Source: an uncultured Lachnospiraceae bacterium (lineage in GTDB: Bacteria; Bacillota; Clostridia; Lachnospirales; Lachnospiraceae). Taken from it: 39,041 nt of DNA. Both the position numbers and the translations under genes were made by a program. The notes below the pieces were generated by a model that was not told where the DNA came from, did not search any database, and saw only the letters and a list, made by a program, of their open reading frames with translations. The stretch covers positions 1 to 39,041 of the forward strand of contig CAJTYJ010000038.1 in NCBI GenBank assembly GCA_910583895.1, read 5' to 3'. Below, one piece after another: positions 1 through 8,127 of this stretch (position 1 is the stretch's first letter; every line of letters starts with the position of its first letter).

Positions 1-165
1 CAGTCGCCAAATGTCTGCAAGCAGCCACTTGGCTCGTTGCCCGCGGGAATAAATATTTTTATCTGTCACGGGACAAACTACCTGTAAATGCAACACCATG
101 TCACCATAACTGTCCAGCCAAGAAATGTCTGGTGCTTGCAAAGAATCACAGGAGGTATTTTGTCC

Positions 166-1161
166 ATGAAAATATTATTTTATGATACGAAACGTTACGA
201 CAAGGATTCTTTTACGGGAGAACTTGCCAATTACCCGGATGTCGAGGTGAAATTCTTAAAGGCAGACCTGACCAAAAACACAGCGGAACTTTCCCACGGC
301 TATGATGCCGTGTGCGCCTTTGTAAACTCCGACATCGGAACCCGGACCGTGGAGATTCTGCACCAGTGCGGAATCCGGCTGATCCTTATGCGGTGCGCCG
401 GTTTTAACAATGTAGACCTGGCCATGGTGGAAAAATGCGGCATCCGGATCCTGCGGGTACCAGGATATTCCCCGGAGGCCGTGGCCGAACACGCCATGGG
501 ACTTGCCCTGACCGTAAACCGGAGGCTTCACAAGTCATACATCAAGGTCCGGGAGAACGATTTCAGCCTGGGAAGCCTGATGGGCTTTAATTTTTATGAA
601 AAAACCGCCGGCATCGTGGGGACCGGCAAAATCGGCGCCGCCATGGTCCGGATCTGCCACGGATTCGGCATGAAGGTCCTGGCTTACGACGTGTACGAAA
701 ACCCGTCCCTTACCGGGATTGCCCAGTATGTCTCCCTGGAAGAACTGCTCTCCCAAAGCGACCTGGTCTCTCTCCACTGCCCCCTGACCGACCATACCTA
801 TCATCTGATCAACCGGGATACCATCCGCAAGATGAAAGACGGCGTAATCCTGGTCAACACTTCCAGGGGCGCTCTTGTCAAGACCGAAGACCTGATCGAG
901 GGAATCCGCGCCCGCAAATTTTTCGGGGTGGGGCTGGACGTCTACGAAGAGGAGACCCCCAATGTCTTCGAAGACCGCTCCGACGAGATCCTGGAGCACT
1001 CCGTCACTGCCAGACTTCTGTCTTTCCCCAACGTGATGATCACTTCCCACCAGGGGTTCTTCACCAGAGAAGCCTTAAGCGCCATCGCCCAGACCACCCT
1101 GGGCAACGTGCGCACTTTCGAGAACGGCGAAGAATCCCCCAATGAAGTAAAAGCAGGCTGA
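166..1161 (+). CDS. ldhA: D-lactate dehydrogenase (2-hydroxyacid dehydrogenase family)
   Basis: This 331-residue cytoplasmic enzyme should reduce pyruvate to D-lactate with NADH, a fermentation end step. The Rossmann motif GTGKIG lies near residue 150. The catalytic triad of the family is visible as R234 (NTSRGAL), E263 (DVYEEE) and H295 (TSHQGFF), each one position off the R235/E264/H296 numbering known for D-lactate dehydrogenases. The tail with HQGFFTREAL resembles E. coli LdhA more than the lactobacillar enzymes. I chose the ATG at 166 because AGGAGG sits at 150-155; an upstream in-frame ATG at 88 lacks such a site and would add residues with no family similarity. It stands alone, with a terminator at 1170-1208. 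The 165 bases before it show no convincing promoter. A related 2-hydroxyacid substrate cannot be excluded. Confidence 0.93.
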   Translation: MKILFYDTKRYDKDSFTGELANYPDVEVKFLKADLTKNTAELSHGYDAVCAFVNSDIGTRTVEILHQCGIRLILMRCAGFNNVDLAMVEKCGIRILRVPGYSPEAVAEHAMGLALTVNRRLHKSYIKVRENDFSLGSLMGFNFYEKTAGIVGTGKIGAAMVRICHGFGMKVLAYDVYENPSLTGIAQYVSLEELLSQSDLVSLHCPLTDHTYHLINRDTIRKMKDGVILVNTSRGALVKTEDLIEGIRARKFFGVGLDVYEEETPNVFEDRSDEILEHSVTARLLSFPNVMITSHQGFFTREALSAIAQTTLGNVRTFENGEESPNEVKAG

Positions 1162-1169
1162 TAAAAACC

Positions 1170-1208
1170 GCGGCGTTCCTCCTTCTATTCTATAAGGAAG
1201 AACGCCGC
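1170..1208 (+). terminator. Bidirectional terminator between ldhA and ridA
   Basis: A 15-bp stem with a single C-A mismatch (left arm 1170-1184, right arm 1194-1208) encloses a 9-base loop. It is preceded by an A-run and followed by ATTTTA. It lies between convergent genes, so it can serve both strands. Confidence 0.8.
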
Positions 1209-1247
1209 AGATTTTATACAGCCTTACCTGTATCAATCATTTCATCT

Positions 1248-1622
1248 TTACTCCACCGCAATGGCCTCTACTTCGCACAGAACCCCTTTGGGAAGCTCCT
1301 TGACCGCCACACAGCTCCTGGCCGGCCTGGAGACGAAGTATTTCGCATACACCTCATTAAACGCCGCAAAATCGCCCATATCCGCCAGAAAACAGGTGGT
1401 CTTCACCACCTTCTCATAACTGCTGCCTGCCGCTTCCAGAATTGCACCCACGTTTTTGCAGCTCTGCTCTGCCTGAGCCGCGATCCCCTCCGGGATCTCT
1501 CCCGTGGCCGGGTTCACCGGAATCTGCCCCGACGTATAGATCATCCCGTTCACCGCATATCCCTGTGAATAAGGTCCAATCGCTCCTGGCGCTTTCTCTG
1601 TCGCTATCACTTTCATGGTCAT
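1248..1622 (-). CDS. ridA: RidA family 2-iminobutanoate/2-iminopropanoate deaminase
   Basis: Members of this family hydrolyse reactive enamine/imine intermediates released by PLP enzymes such as threonine dehydratase. The whole length (about 124 residues) matches the family: an N-terminal STEKAP-like segment (ATEKAPGAIGPYSQG), TSGQIP in the middle, and SRPARSCVAV carrying the catalytic arginine near residue 102. Three in-frame ATGs are close together (1631, 1622, 1616). AGGAGG is only one base from the first, so I prefer 1622, but 1616 (MKVIATEK) gives the length usual for the family. It is a single-gene unit with its own promoter at 1656-1684. Confidence 0.93.
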   Translation of the reverse strand: MTMKVIATEKAPGAIGPYSQGYAVNGMIYTSGQIPVNPATGEIPEGIAAQAEQSCKNVGAILEAAGSSYEKVVKTTCFLADMGDFAAFNEVYAKYFVSRPARSCVAVKELPKGVLCEVEAIAVE

Positions 1623-1655
1623 CTTCCTCATTCCTCCTGTATCTCTTTTTCCCTG

Positions 1656-1684
1656 ATTCTACCCCAACTTTCCCTGCTCTGCAA
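1656..1684 (-). promoter_or_regulatory. Candidate promoter of ridA
   Basis: On the minus strand, TTGCAG (1684-1679) is followed after 17 bases by TAGAAT (1661-1656), about 35 bases before the start codon. The -35 is weak, so this is a sequence-only prediction. Confidence 0.45.
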
Positions 1685-1761
1685 CCAAAATCTTTCTATG
1701 ATTCCAATATGCGGTCAGGCAGCGCACTTATTTGCCGTCTCTTCTCACCAGACGCCGTACC

Positions 1762-2283
1762 TTAATCTTCATCCACTGCCCGCCAGGCCTGCCCAAACTC
1801 CACATCCCGGAAAAGCTCCGCCAGACCTGTGATCTGTTTCAGCCGAAGGATCTCATCTGCATCCATCCCAAGATGTTTTGAGATCCACTGATCCGACCTT
1901 CCCAGGTCATGAAGCTCCCGGATGATGTTGCTCATCAGATCCACATTGTGGCTTCCTCTGGCCCGGTTATGGCGGATCGTGCTGGCCATACGCTCGTCCA
2001 GATGCTTGTCGATCACCGTCACCGGAAGCAGTCCCTTTTCCCGGTCATAAATATCCCGGTGGTCCAACATCACCCGGTAGCGGTGAAATCCGTCCACGAT
2101 GATGTATTTATCCTTCTCCTGGTCAAAATAGCAGACCACAGGCATGGTGTAGCCATCCACACGGATGCTTTCATAGAGCAGTTTCATCTCCGGCGGCGCC
2201 ACCGCGTTTGGATTATAAGAATTAGGCTCGATTTTCTCTATGGGCACCCCAATCACCTGATATGCCGGACTTTTATAACTCAT
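1762..2283 (-). CDS. IbrB-like ParB/sulfiredoxin-fold protein
   Basis: This 173-residue protein carries a ParB N-terminal/sulfiredoxin-type domain. After an N-terminal PxxKIxPNxYNPN-like segment comes IIVDGFHRYRVM (near residue 63), the nucleotide/phosphate-binding motif of ParB-like proteins. The C-terminal half (HNVDLMSNIIRELHDLG onward, with a predicted helix-turn-helix-like stretch) resembles ParB-type DNA-binding helices. The gene overlaps the end of the PP-loop gene upstream by 11 bp, so the two are translationally coupled. In E. coli the equivalent pair is called IbrA/IbrB, reported as a regulator of immunoglobulin-binding proteins. The biochemical role is not established, and a function in regulation or nucleic-acid modification is only inference. 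It is not a chromosome-partition ParB, because no parA is present and the protein is short. Confidence 0.75.
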   Translation of the reverse strand: MSYKSPAYQVIGVPIEKIEPNSYNPNAVAPPEMKLLYESIRVDGYTMPVVCYFDQEKDKYIIVDGFHRYRVMLDHRDIYDREKGLLPVTVIDKHLDERMASTIRHNRARGSHNVDLMSNIIRELHDLGRSDQWISKHLGMDADEILRLKQITGLAELFRDVEFGQAWRAVDED

Positions 2284-3604
2284 ACTCCATCTCCTCTATG
2301 CTTTTGTATTTTCTTCGGATCTCATTGATCCGCCGCTGCTGCAGTCTTGTCAGTCCAAATCCCATAAACCGGCAGGTATGATCGTTCTTCAGGATGCAGT
2401 AGCACATCCGCTTCCAGCTCGGAATATCTTTGGACGAACGAATATCGTCTGTGTGGTCCGGAATCTTTCCAAGAAAGATAACCCTGGACTTCTTGTTCAG
2501 CGTATAGTTGGAAATCCCGTTTCTCCTGATCTCATAACCGTGGGCAATCAGTTCTTCAATGGTCACCTCATCCAGCCCTCCTCCGGTCTTATGCCAGAAT
2601 TCGATGGAGGTGTTGAATTTTTTCACATAATTGTTGCGAAGTTTGACTGGCAGCGTGTCCAGAAGAAACATCGTGTAGTCCTTCCAGGTATAGCCTTTGG
2701 GCAGCGTGATATTCCGGTATCCCAGCGCTTTGGTCTTCCCGTAGATGCTGGCAAAATTTGCGCCCCGCACTCTCCCCACCAGCCGTACCCAGATCTTTGG
2801 ATCGATGATCCGGTACAGATTCAGGGAATCCTTGGAATAATCGTTAAAAGGTGAAGCCACCCGCATCTGAGATATTTTCAGCCCGGCCATATAGTACAGG
2901 TCATACAGCCGGTTATAGTCATAATGAAATACCGCGTTGGCGTGCCACACATCTTCTGTGGACCAGTCATACAGAGGGGAAGCGCAGAAGACGTCTTTAA
3001 ACTGCCGGCTGATCCAGCATTTCTCCTTGTAGCCGTATTTTTTGTTCACAAACCCGCTGTAGCGCTGCAAAGATTCATCCGCCCGCATTCCCAGAAGGCA
3101 TACGGTCTTTTTCCTGCCGTGGGCCACCCGGTACCAGCGGCCGAACTGCTTTGCCAGATCTTCCTGAGGCATCCGGTAGCGGTAGGTACTGACCGGATTT
3201 CGGTCCATATGAATCACATACTCTTTGTCCGGCATAGGACGCACCCACAGCTCTTTTTTTGTGTCATCCCAGGGATACCAATACATCTCATAACTGCTGA
3301 GCGCGGTTCTGGTGGCCATGGGCAGACAGACCCAGTAAAGTTCTGCCTCCTGCTTGATCCGCTCAAACGTCCGTTCCACGTATTCCGTGGTCACGGTGTA
3401 CTGGGCCTCAAAGTCCTGATGAAAGACGCCGATTACTTTCCAGGGAAAATATTTTCTCCGGAAATCCAGCACCAGATTCAGAAGAAGGCCGCTGTCTTTC
3501 CCGCCGGAAAAAGAGATGTAGATATTGTCAAATTCTTCAAAAAGAAAACGAAGCCGCTCCTGCAGGGCCTCATACACATTCTGCTGAACATATTCCCGTA
3601 CCAT
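2273..3604 (-). CDS. IbrA-like PP-loop (PAPS reductase family) protein with DUF3440
   Basis: The protein has the adenylating PP-loop SGGKDS at residues 33-38, characteristic of PAPS reductase/N-type ATP pyrophosphatases. A long C-terminal part follows, of the DUF3440 type found in IbrA. It contains cysteine-bearing segments (CISRQFKDVFCASPLYDW, MCYCILKNDHTCRFMGFG). The 443-residue length fits IbrA rather than a sulfate-assimilation reductase, and no cys genes are nearby. Start choice: a GTG at 3658 lies inside the predicted -10 of the promoter, so it cannot be the start of that transcript. ATG 3604 has AGCAGG six bases upstream and is preferred; ATG 3622 is the alternative. It is coupled to the ParB-like gene downstream. 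The substrate is unknown. Confidence 0.8.
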   Translation of the reverse strand: MVREYVQQNVYEALQERLRFLFEEFDNIYISFSGGKDSGLLLNLVLDFRRKYFPWKVIGVFHQDFEAQYTVTTEYVERTFERIKQEAELYWVCLPMATRTALSSYEMYWYPWDDTKKELWVRPMPDKEYVIHMDRNPVSTYRYRMPQEDLAKQFGRWYRVAHGRKKTVCLLGMRADESLQRYSGFVNKKYGYKEKCWISRQFKDVFCASPLYDWSTEDVWHANAVFHYDYNRLYDLYYMAGLKISQMRVASPFNDYSKDSLNLYRIIDPKIWVRLVGRVRGANFASIYGKTKALGYRNITLPKGYTWKDYTMFLLDTLPVKLRNNYVKKFNTSIEFWHKTGGGLDEVTIEELIAHGYEIRRNGISNYTLNKKSRVIFLGKIPDHTDDIRSSKDIPSWKRMCYCILKNDHTCRFMGFGLTRLQQRRINEIRRKYKSIEEMEYEL

Positions 3605-3648
3605 ACGCCACCTGCTTTCCATATTTTTCCAATTCGCTGATAGTAGAT

Positions 3649-3677
3649 AATGTAGCACAGAAAGACAGGAAATTCAA
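3649..3677 (-). promoter_or_regulatory. Promoter of the ibrA/ibrB-like operon
   Basis: On the minus strand, TTGAAT (3677-3672) and TACATT (3654-3649) are separated by exactly 17 bases. The transcript would begin around 3642, upstream of the ATGs at 3622 and 3604. Confidence 0.6.
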
Positions 3678-3701
3678 TAAAGGGACGGGAAAGTTCACAT
3701 T

Positions 3702-3731
3702 TTCAAATCCGATGGCGGAAATGATTATGAT
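3702..3731 (+). promoter_or_regulatory. Candidate promoter of the transglutaminase-like lipoprotein gene
   Basis: TTCAAA (3702-3707) and TATGAT (3726-3731) lie 18 bases apart. A second TATGAT overlaps at 3731-3736. The gene's first ATG (3740) is so close that the message would be leaderless or nearly so. Confidence 0.35.
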
Positions 3732-3739
3732 ATGATACA

Positions 3740-4762
3740 ATGAAAAACATGAAAAGAAATATATATTTTTTGATGATCCTGACCATGCTGCTGACGGGAT
3801 GCGCCGTCCCTGAGTCCCGGATAGAATCCACGGAAAAGTCCCCGGACCAGATCCGGACAGAAGAACCGGCTGACGATTCCGTTCAGGAGAAAACGGCTCC
3901 TGAACAGGACCGCACTCTGCCGGAAGCTTCTGAGCCGGACGGCTCAGACCCGGAGACAGCCTCTTTGCCGGCAGACAGGGCAGAAGCCATGGAGGCACTG
4001 GCTGACCAATTGTCTGACCCCTCCATGTCCGATTATGAAAAGGTGAAAACCTTCCATGACTATCTGGTTCGTCAGGTAAACTACGATTATGACAATCTTA
4101 AGGCCGGCACACTGCCGGATACGGCCTTTACAGCCGAGGGCGCACTGCTTCTTCACTCTGCCGTGTGTGAGGGTTATGCCAGGGCCTTTTCCTATCTGTG
4201 CCGCCGGGCCGGAATCGAAGAAATGCTAGTCTATGGTACGGCCGATGACGGTACCGGGGTACAGTCCCATGCCTGGAATCAGGTCTGTGTGGACGGCGTC
4301 TGGTACTATGTGGATGTCACCTGGGATGATCCGCTGGTGGACAAGGAGGTAGTCACGGACGGCTCCAACATCATCTATGATTACTTTCTGGTCCCGGACA
4401 TGACACTGCTTGGCAATCACACGGCAGAGAACCCGGATCAGCTTCACGCCTGCACCTCTGACCGGTATCTGGAAGAAAACCGCCGGCTGACCATCGCCCC
4501 CTATCTCACAGAACCTTATGTTTATACACCGACCGACGAAGAGGTTCTCGCTGCCGTCGAGCAATATCTGGCAGAAGGGGTGCTGACCTTCCAGCTGGTC
4601 TGTGACCTGACCTTCTCCACGCCCGAAAGCCGCTCGGATCTGGTTATAAACCACGTAAAAGACACCATGACGGCCCGGGAGCAGTACGGAGAGATCTCTG
4701 TGGAAACCCAGTACGGCATCGCCGACTATGCCGTGATCCAGGTGACCATCACGCCGCCCTGA
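3740..4762 (+). CDS. Lipoprotein with transglutaminase-like (cysteine protease) domain
   Basis: A short hydrophobic signal ends in the lipobox LLTGC (Cys21), predicting a lipid-anchored surface protein. Residues 22-75 are an acidic, proline-rich linker. The transglutaminase-like core spans about 95-205 with the expected triad: C143 (AVCEGYARA), H177 (SHAWNQV) and D192 (VDVTWDDP). The C-terminal 120 residues have no family I can name. The domain type occurs in cell-surface peptidases and protein crosslinkers of clostridia; the substrate is unknown. No Shine-Dalgarno is visible before either ATG 3740 or ATG 3749; the latter gives the neater signal peptide MKRNIYFLMI. Its last 14 bases overlap the 3' end of the convergent permease gene. 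Confidence 0.82.
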   Translation: MKNMKRNIYFLMILTMLLTGCAVPESRIESTEKSPDQIRTEEPADDSVQEKTAPEQDRTLPEASEPDGSDPETASLPADRAEAMEALADQLSDPSMSDYEKVKTFHDYLVRQVNYDYDNLKAGTLPDTAFTAEGALLLHSAVCEGYARAFSYLCRRAGIEEMLVYGTADDGTGVQSHAWNQVCVDGVWYYVDVTWDDPLVDKEVVTDGSNIIYDYFLVPDMTLLGNHTAENPDQLHACTSDRYLEENRRLTIAPYLTEPYVYTPTDEEVLAAVEQYLAEGVLTFQLVCDLTFSTPESRSDLVINHVKDTMTAREQYGEISVETQYGIADYAVIQVTITPP

Positions 4763-5480
4763 TGTCTGTCCGTTTCAGATACCAGATCCCGGCAGCGGTA
4801 AACAGACCGAAAAACAGCACAAGACTTCCACCAAATCCCAGCAGATTTCCCGCCATATCCGCTTCCCTGTTGGCATTCATGCCAATAAGCATCAGCGAGT
4901 ACGGCCAGAAAAGGCCCAGTCCCCCGTTGCTGATCATAAGCCCCATAACGCTGCCCAGAAGCGCCAGGGCAATGGGTACGGCAAAGCTGCGGATGACCAT
5001 GGACAGAAAAAGCTGCAGGGCGGCGATCCCAAGCCCGCCGATGCCGCCTCTGAAAAGCCAGACGAAGATTTCCGGCGGCGGCAGCCCGGGCAGCCCCACG
5101 ATCTTCCCGGTGATTACAAAAAGCACCCACATCCAGAGCTGCAAAAATATGGTACATCCCATAGCCAGACACAGTTTGGATAAGAATACATCCGTTTTGG
5201 GAACCGGCATTGTCATAAGCTGGTTCCAGTTATGGTTCAGGTGCTCCACCCGCCAGACAAAAGCACAGTACAGAGCAATCAGCGGTGCATAGAAAAAATT
5301 AGAATAAAACAAAGAATACTGGGTCCAAAGAGAATACCACTCTGATTGAAGAACTTCTATATTCTGCACATAGTTGCCGCCTCCCATGAATGCCGGGATC
5401 ACCGGGATTGCCAGAAACACCGGCAAAAGATGACAGCGCCTGATTTTCAGCTGTTCCGTTTTTACACAAGTCCAAAGCAT
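4749..5480 (-). CDS. ABC-2 type permease, lantibiotic-immunity (LanE/LanG) type, subunit 2
   Basis: This is a 243-residue integral membrane protein with about six hydrophobic segments, matching small permeases of the lantibiotic-immunity/bacitracin-resistance ABC class. The N-terminus places a short cytoplasmic stretch (CVKTEQLKIRR) before the first membrane span, as in this family. A hydrophilic loop containing WRVEHLNHNWNQLMTMPVPK follows the second span. It starts one base after the stop of the other permease, so the ATPase and two permeases form one translation-coupled operon. Together they would expel or remove membrane-active peptides. No lantibiotic precursor or modification gene is in the window, so the set is probably a stand-alone resistance cassette controlled by the divergent TCS. 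Confidence 0.82.
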   Translation of the reverse strand: MLWTCVKTEQLKIRRCHLLPVFLAIPVIPAFMGGGNYVQNIEVLQSEWYSLWTQYSLFYSNFFYAPLIALYCAFVWRVEHLNHNWNQLMTMPVPKTDVFLSKLCLAMGCTIFLQLWMWVLFVITGKIVGLPGLPPPEIFVWLFRGGIGGLGIAALQLFLSMVIRSFAVPIALALLGSVMGLMISNGGLGLFWPYSLMLIGMNANREADMAGNLLGFGGSLVLFFGLFTAAGIWYLKRTDIRAA

Positions 5481-5481
5481 C

Positions 5482-6237
5482 TTAGATCTCCTTTCTCAGA
5501 AAAAATCGTTTCCCAGCCAGATACCCGATCCCCAAAATTCCCATAAGCATGCAAAAAGACCGTACGTCAAAGGGAGCGTCCCTATAGGTCGCCGTCTGTG
5601 TCTCCTGGTCCCAGTCGTTGATGATAAAGCACAGCTGCGAATAATATCCCCACAAAATACATTTTTTCGCAATCCCGTTGGGAAAGAACCAGGAGAACAG
5701 CCCCACAAAAGAACCCATAATTCCCACTGCCAAGGGAAGGATCTGATTTTCAAAAAAGAACGACAGCACCACCTGCAAAACCAGGATGGCCAGACTCACC
5801 CCCCAGATCTGCAGGATAAAAAAAAGAATCTGGCCAGGGTCTATGGGCCTGGTGAAGCCGTGCACTGCCCCCTGCACCAGGATCAGCACCACCTGGACCG
5901 CGGTAAACACCATCAGATAACAGGCCCCCGTCAGAATCTTCAGATCAAACAGGCGTCCCTTTTTTTCCAGGGTGCACAGAAGTTTTAAAGTGCCGCCCTT
6001 CACCTCCGCATCACAGAGGCGGCTGGCCAGCATGGCGGTCATCGTGGGCAGCAGGACGGTGTCCAGCAGTGGAATCTGCAAAAAAAGTATCCGATATCCA
6101 TCATCCAGCTGCTTTTGTGAAAGTTTATCCAGCGCCCAGATGCTCCACAGGATCAAAAGCCCTGCAAACGCCAGCAGAATCAGACCGATGCCCCGGTATC
6201 TGACTTTGATCCACTCGGTTTTCCATTCTTTCCACAT
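5482..6237 (-). CDS. ABC-2 type permease, lantibiotic-immunity type, subunit 1
   Basis: This 251-residue membrane protein has about six transmembrane spans. It opens with MWKEWKTEWIKVRYRG, a cytoplasmic lead-in typical of ABC-2 permeases, followed by a long first span. The segment ASRLCDAEVKGGTLKLL matches the conserved cytoplasmic coupling helix in this class, where a D/E-x-x-x-G-T/S-L-K pattern precedes the next span. Its ATG overlaps the TAA of the ATPase gene by one base, which implies coupled translation and equimolar assembly. It pairs with the neighbouring 243-residue permease to form a heterodimeric channel. Transported substrates in known relatives are lantibiotics or bacitracin-like peptides; here that is inference from family and context. 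Confidence 0.82.
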   Translation of the reverse strand: MWKEWKTEWIKVRYRGIGLILLAFAGLLILWSIWALDKLSQKQLDDGYRILFLQIPLLDTVLLPTMTAMLASRLCDAEVKGGTLKLLCTLEKKGRLFDLKILTGACYLMVFTAVQVVLILVQGAVHGFTRPIDPGQILFFILQIWGVSLAILVLQVVLSFFFENQILPLAVGIMGSFVGLFSWFFPNGIAKKCILWGYYSQLCFIINDWDQETQTATYRDAPFDVRSFCMLMGILGIGYLAGKRFFLRKEI

Positions 6238-7151
6238 TACAGACTCACCTGCTTTCCAGTCAGTTTTAAAAAAATGTCTTCCAGACTCTTTTGCTGTTCA
6301 GACACCCGGGTAACCTGGGCGCCGCCGGCCGCAAGAAGCGCCACCAGCTTCGCGATCTGCTCTTCTTCTCTTTCTTCGAACATCAGTTCTTCTCCTCTGA
6401 TATCAAAAACTTCCCTGCACTTTTCCAGAATATGCACCGCCGCCCCCTGATTCAGCACATGGATGCAAACACTGCTTTTTGCTTTGTCATGAAGTTTCTG
6501 AAGACTTCCCTGGTAGATTATTTTTCCTTTGTTGATGATTCCCACATCTGACGCCATCTGGTCTATCTCACTTAAAAGATGGCTGGACACCATGACCGTC
6601 ATCCCATAATGCTTCGGAAGATCACAGATCAGCTCCCGCATCTCCTGGATTCCCGCCGGGTCCAGCCCGTTGGTCGGTTCATCCAAAAGCAGCAGCTTTG
6701 GTCTCCCCAGAAGCGCTGCCGCCAGCCCAAGACGCTGTTTCATGCCCAGGGAATATTCCCGGACTTTTTTCTTCTGCTGTCCATCCAGGCGCACGATATC
6801 CAGAACTTCCTCGATTTCCTTTTCCGGCACTTTTTTCAGCATCTGCACAATCTTCAGATTTTCCCTGCCGCTTAAATGTCCATAATAAGAAGGGGACTCG
6901 ATCAAAGATCCGGTATGCTTTAAGATTTCGATCTGGTTCCCCTCCTCCACCTCCTTTCCGAATATCCGGATTTCGCCTTCTGTGGGCTTCACCAGCCCCA
7001 GAAGCATCTTCATGGTGGTGGATTTTCCCGCTCCGTTCGGTCCCAGAAATCCGTAGACACAGCCGGGACGGATTTTCAGATTGACATTTTTCACTGCGTA
7101 TCTTTCCCGGTACTGTTTGTCAAGGCCTCTGGTCTCAATCATATACTTCAT
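6237..7151 (-). CDS. ABC transporter ATP-binding protein (LanF/BcrA type)
   Basis: This 304-residue ATPase energises the two permeases encoded downstream. Visible motifs are the Walker A GPNGAGKST near residue 38, the signature YSLGMKQR, Walker B LLLLDEPTNGLDP, and the H-loop SSHLLSE. The C-terminal 80 residues form the extra regulatory region typical of BcrA/LanF subunits. ATG 7151 (MKYMIETRG) is preferred because AGGAGG lies 11 bases upstream at 7163-7168. A longer reading from 7205 adds a charged, non-homologous tail that contains this ribosome binding site. The divergent TCS at 7402 is the obvious regulator. Confidence 0.9.
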   Translation of the reverse strand: MKYMIETRGLDKQYRERYAVKNVNLKIRPGCVYGFLGPNGAGKSTTMKMLLGLVKPTEGEIRIFGKEVEEGNQIEILKHTGSLIESPSYYGHLSGRENLKIVQMLKKVPEKEIEEVLDIVRLDGQQKKKVREYSLGMKQRLGLAAALLGRPKLLLLDEPTNGLDPAGIQEMRELICDLPKHYGMTVMVSSHLLSEIDQMASDVGIINKGKIIYQGSLQKLHDKAKSSVCIHVLNQGAAVHILEKCREVFDIRGEELMFEEREEEQIAKLVALLAAGGAQVTRVSEQQKSLEDIFLKLTGKQVSL

Positions 7152-7339
7152 CAAATGGTATACCTCCTGTTTCTGCCGACGCGCTTCTTCCCGCTTTTCG
7201 CACATCCGGTGATCCGGCCTTTTCCAGGCCCGTGCTCTTTTGGGGCTTGCGCTGTCTTAAGCTTTGTTTCAGCTTACACCAAGCCGATTACCAGGGCCTG
7301 AAGGCCAGCTTACATTTTCCTTAACTTTTTCATCAGGGG

Positions 7340-7368
7340 CTGAATTTATCCGAAAAAACATTTATAAT
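7340..7368 (+). promoter_or_regulatory. Promoter of the first two-component system, with possible regulator repeats
   Basis: CTGAAT (7340-7345) and a perfect TATAAT (7363-7368) are 17 bases apart. Just upstream, 7309-7319 and 7320-7330 form two imperfect 11-base direct repeats (CTTAcaTTTT and CTTAacTTTT). That is the spacing expected for an OmpR-family dimer, so autoregulation is plausible. Confidence 0.5.
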
Positions 7369-7401
7369 GAAGAAAATAACCAAACAGAAAGGACCACATT
7401 T

Positions 7402-8127
7402 ATGAATCATATACAGGAAGCCAGAATTCTTCTTGTGGACGACAACCCGGACATTCTGGAAATGTTGAACAACATGCTGTCAAGACGGGGCTTTCGATCC
7501 GTGCAGACCGCTTCAGACTGCAATCAGGCCCGAAAGCTTTTCTCTGACTTTCAGCCGGAGCTTGTCATTTTGGACATTATGCTGCCGGACGGAGACGGAT
7601 TCTCCCTGATGCGGGACTTCCGTCTTTGCTCAGATGCCCCGGTACTCTTTTTATCCGCCAAAGACGAGGACAACGACCGGCTTCTGGGACTTGGGCTGGG
7701 GGCGGATGACTACATCACCAAACCTTTTCTTCCGGACGAACTGATACTGCGGCTGACGGCCGTCTTAAAGAGGACTTATTTTTCCGCCTTTCACAAAGAG
7801 GCAGCGGATCCTTCACTGATCCTTGGAAACCGTACGGTCTTTCTGGAAAGCGGCATCGTTCAGACCGGGAAAACAGAGATCAGTCTGACAGCCAAAGAAC
7901 TTTCTCTTCTGAAGAAGTTATATGAAAACCGGGGAAATATTGTCACCTTCGACGCTTTGTCTGATGCGGTCTGGGGAGAAAATTATTATGGCTATGAGAA
8001 TACTTTGATGGTTCACATCCGAAGGCTGCGGGAAAAGATCGAAGAATCCCCTTCCCATCCGGTATGGCTTCTGACGGTCCGCGGACTGGGCTACAGACTG
8101 GCGAAAGGAACGGACTGCCGGTCATGA
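7402..8127 (+). CDS. OmpR/PhoB-family response regulator (TCS 1)
   Basis: The receiver domain (residues 8-125) contains the acidic pocket DD at 13-14, the phospho-acceptor D58 (VILDIML), the switch Ser in LFLSAKD and the K in YITKPF. A winged-helix DNA-binding domain follows to residue 241, with the recognition segment NTLMVHIRRLREKIE and the terminal VRGLGYRL. ATG 7402 starts the receiver directly, with GAAAGGA eight bases upstream; a reading from 7264 would begin before the promoter. The stop overlaps the histidine-kinase start (ATGA). Its divergent position suggests that it controls the peptide-exporter operon at 4749-7151. Confidence 0.92.
   Translation: MNHIQEARILLVDDNPDILEMLNNMLSRRGFRSVQTASDCNQARKLFSDFQPELVILDIMLPDGDGFSLMRDFRLCSDAPVLFLSAKDEDNDRLLGLGLGADDYITKPFLPDELILRLTAVLKRTYFSAFHKEAADPSLILGNRTVFLESGIVQTGKTEISLTAKELSLLKKLYENRGNIVTFDALSDAVWGENYYGYENTLMVHIRRLREKIEESPSHPVWLLTVRGLGYRLAKGTDCRS

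Noticed and set aside
535..1050. Long minus-strand open frame within ldhA
   Set aside because: It is antisense to a gene with a complete catalytic triad and shows no domain of its own. Such shadow frames occur opposite most genes here.
1762..2283. Chromosome-partition ParB
   Set aside because: It is too short, has no ParA partner and is coupled to a PP-loop protein, as in IbrA/IbrB pairs.
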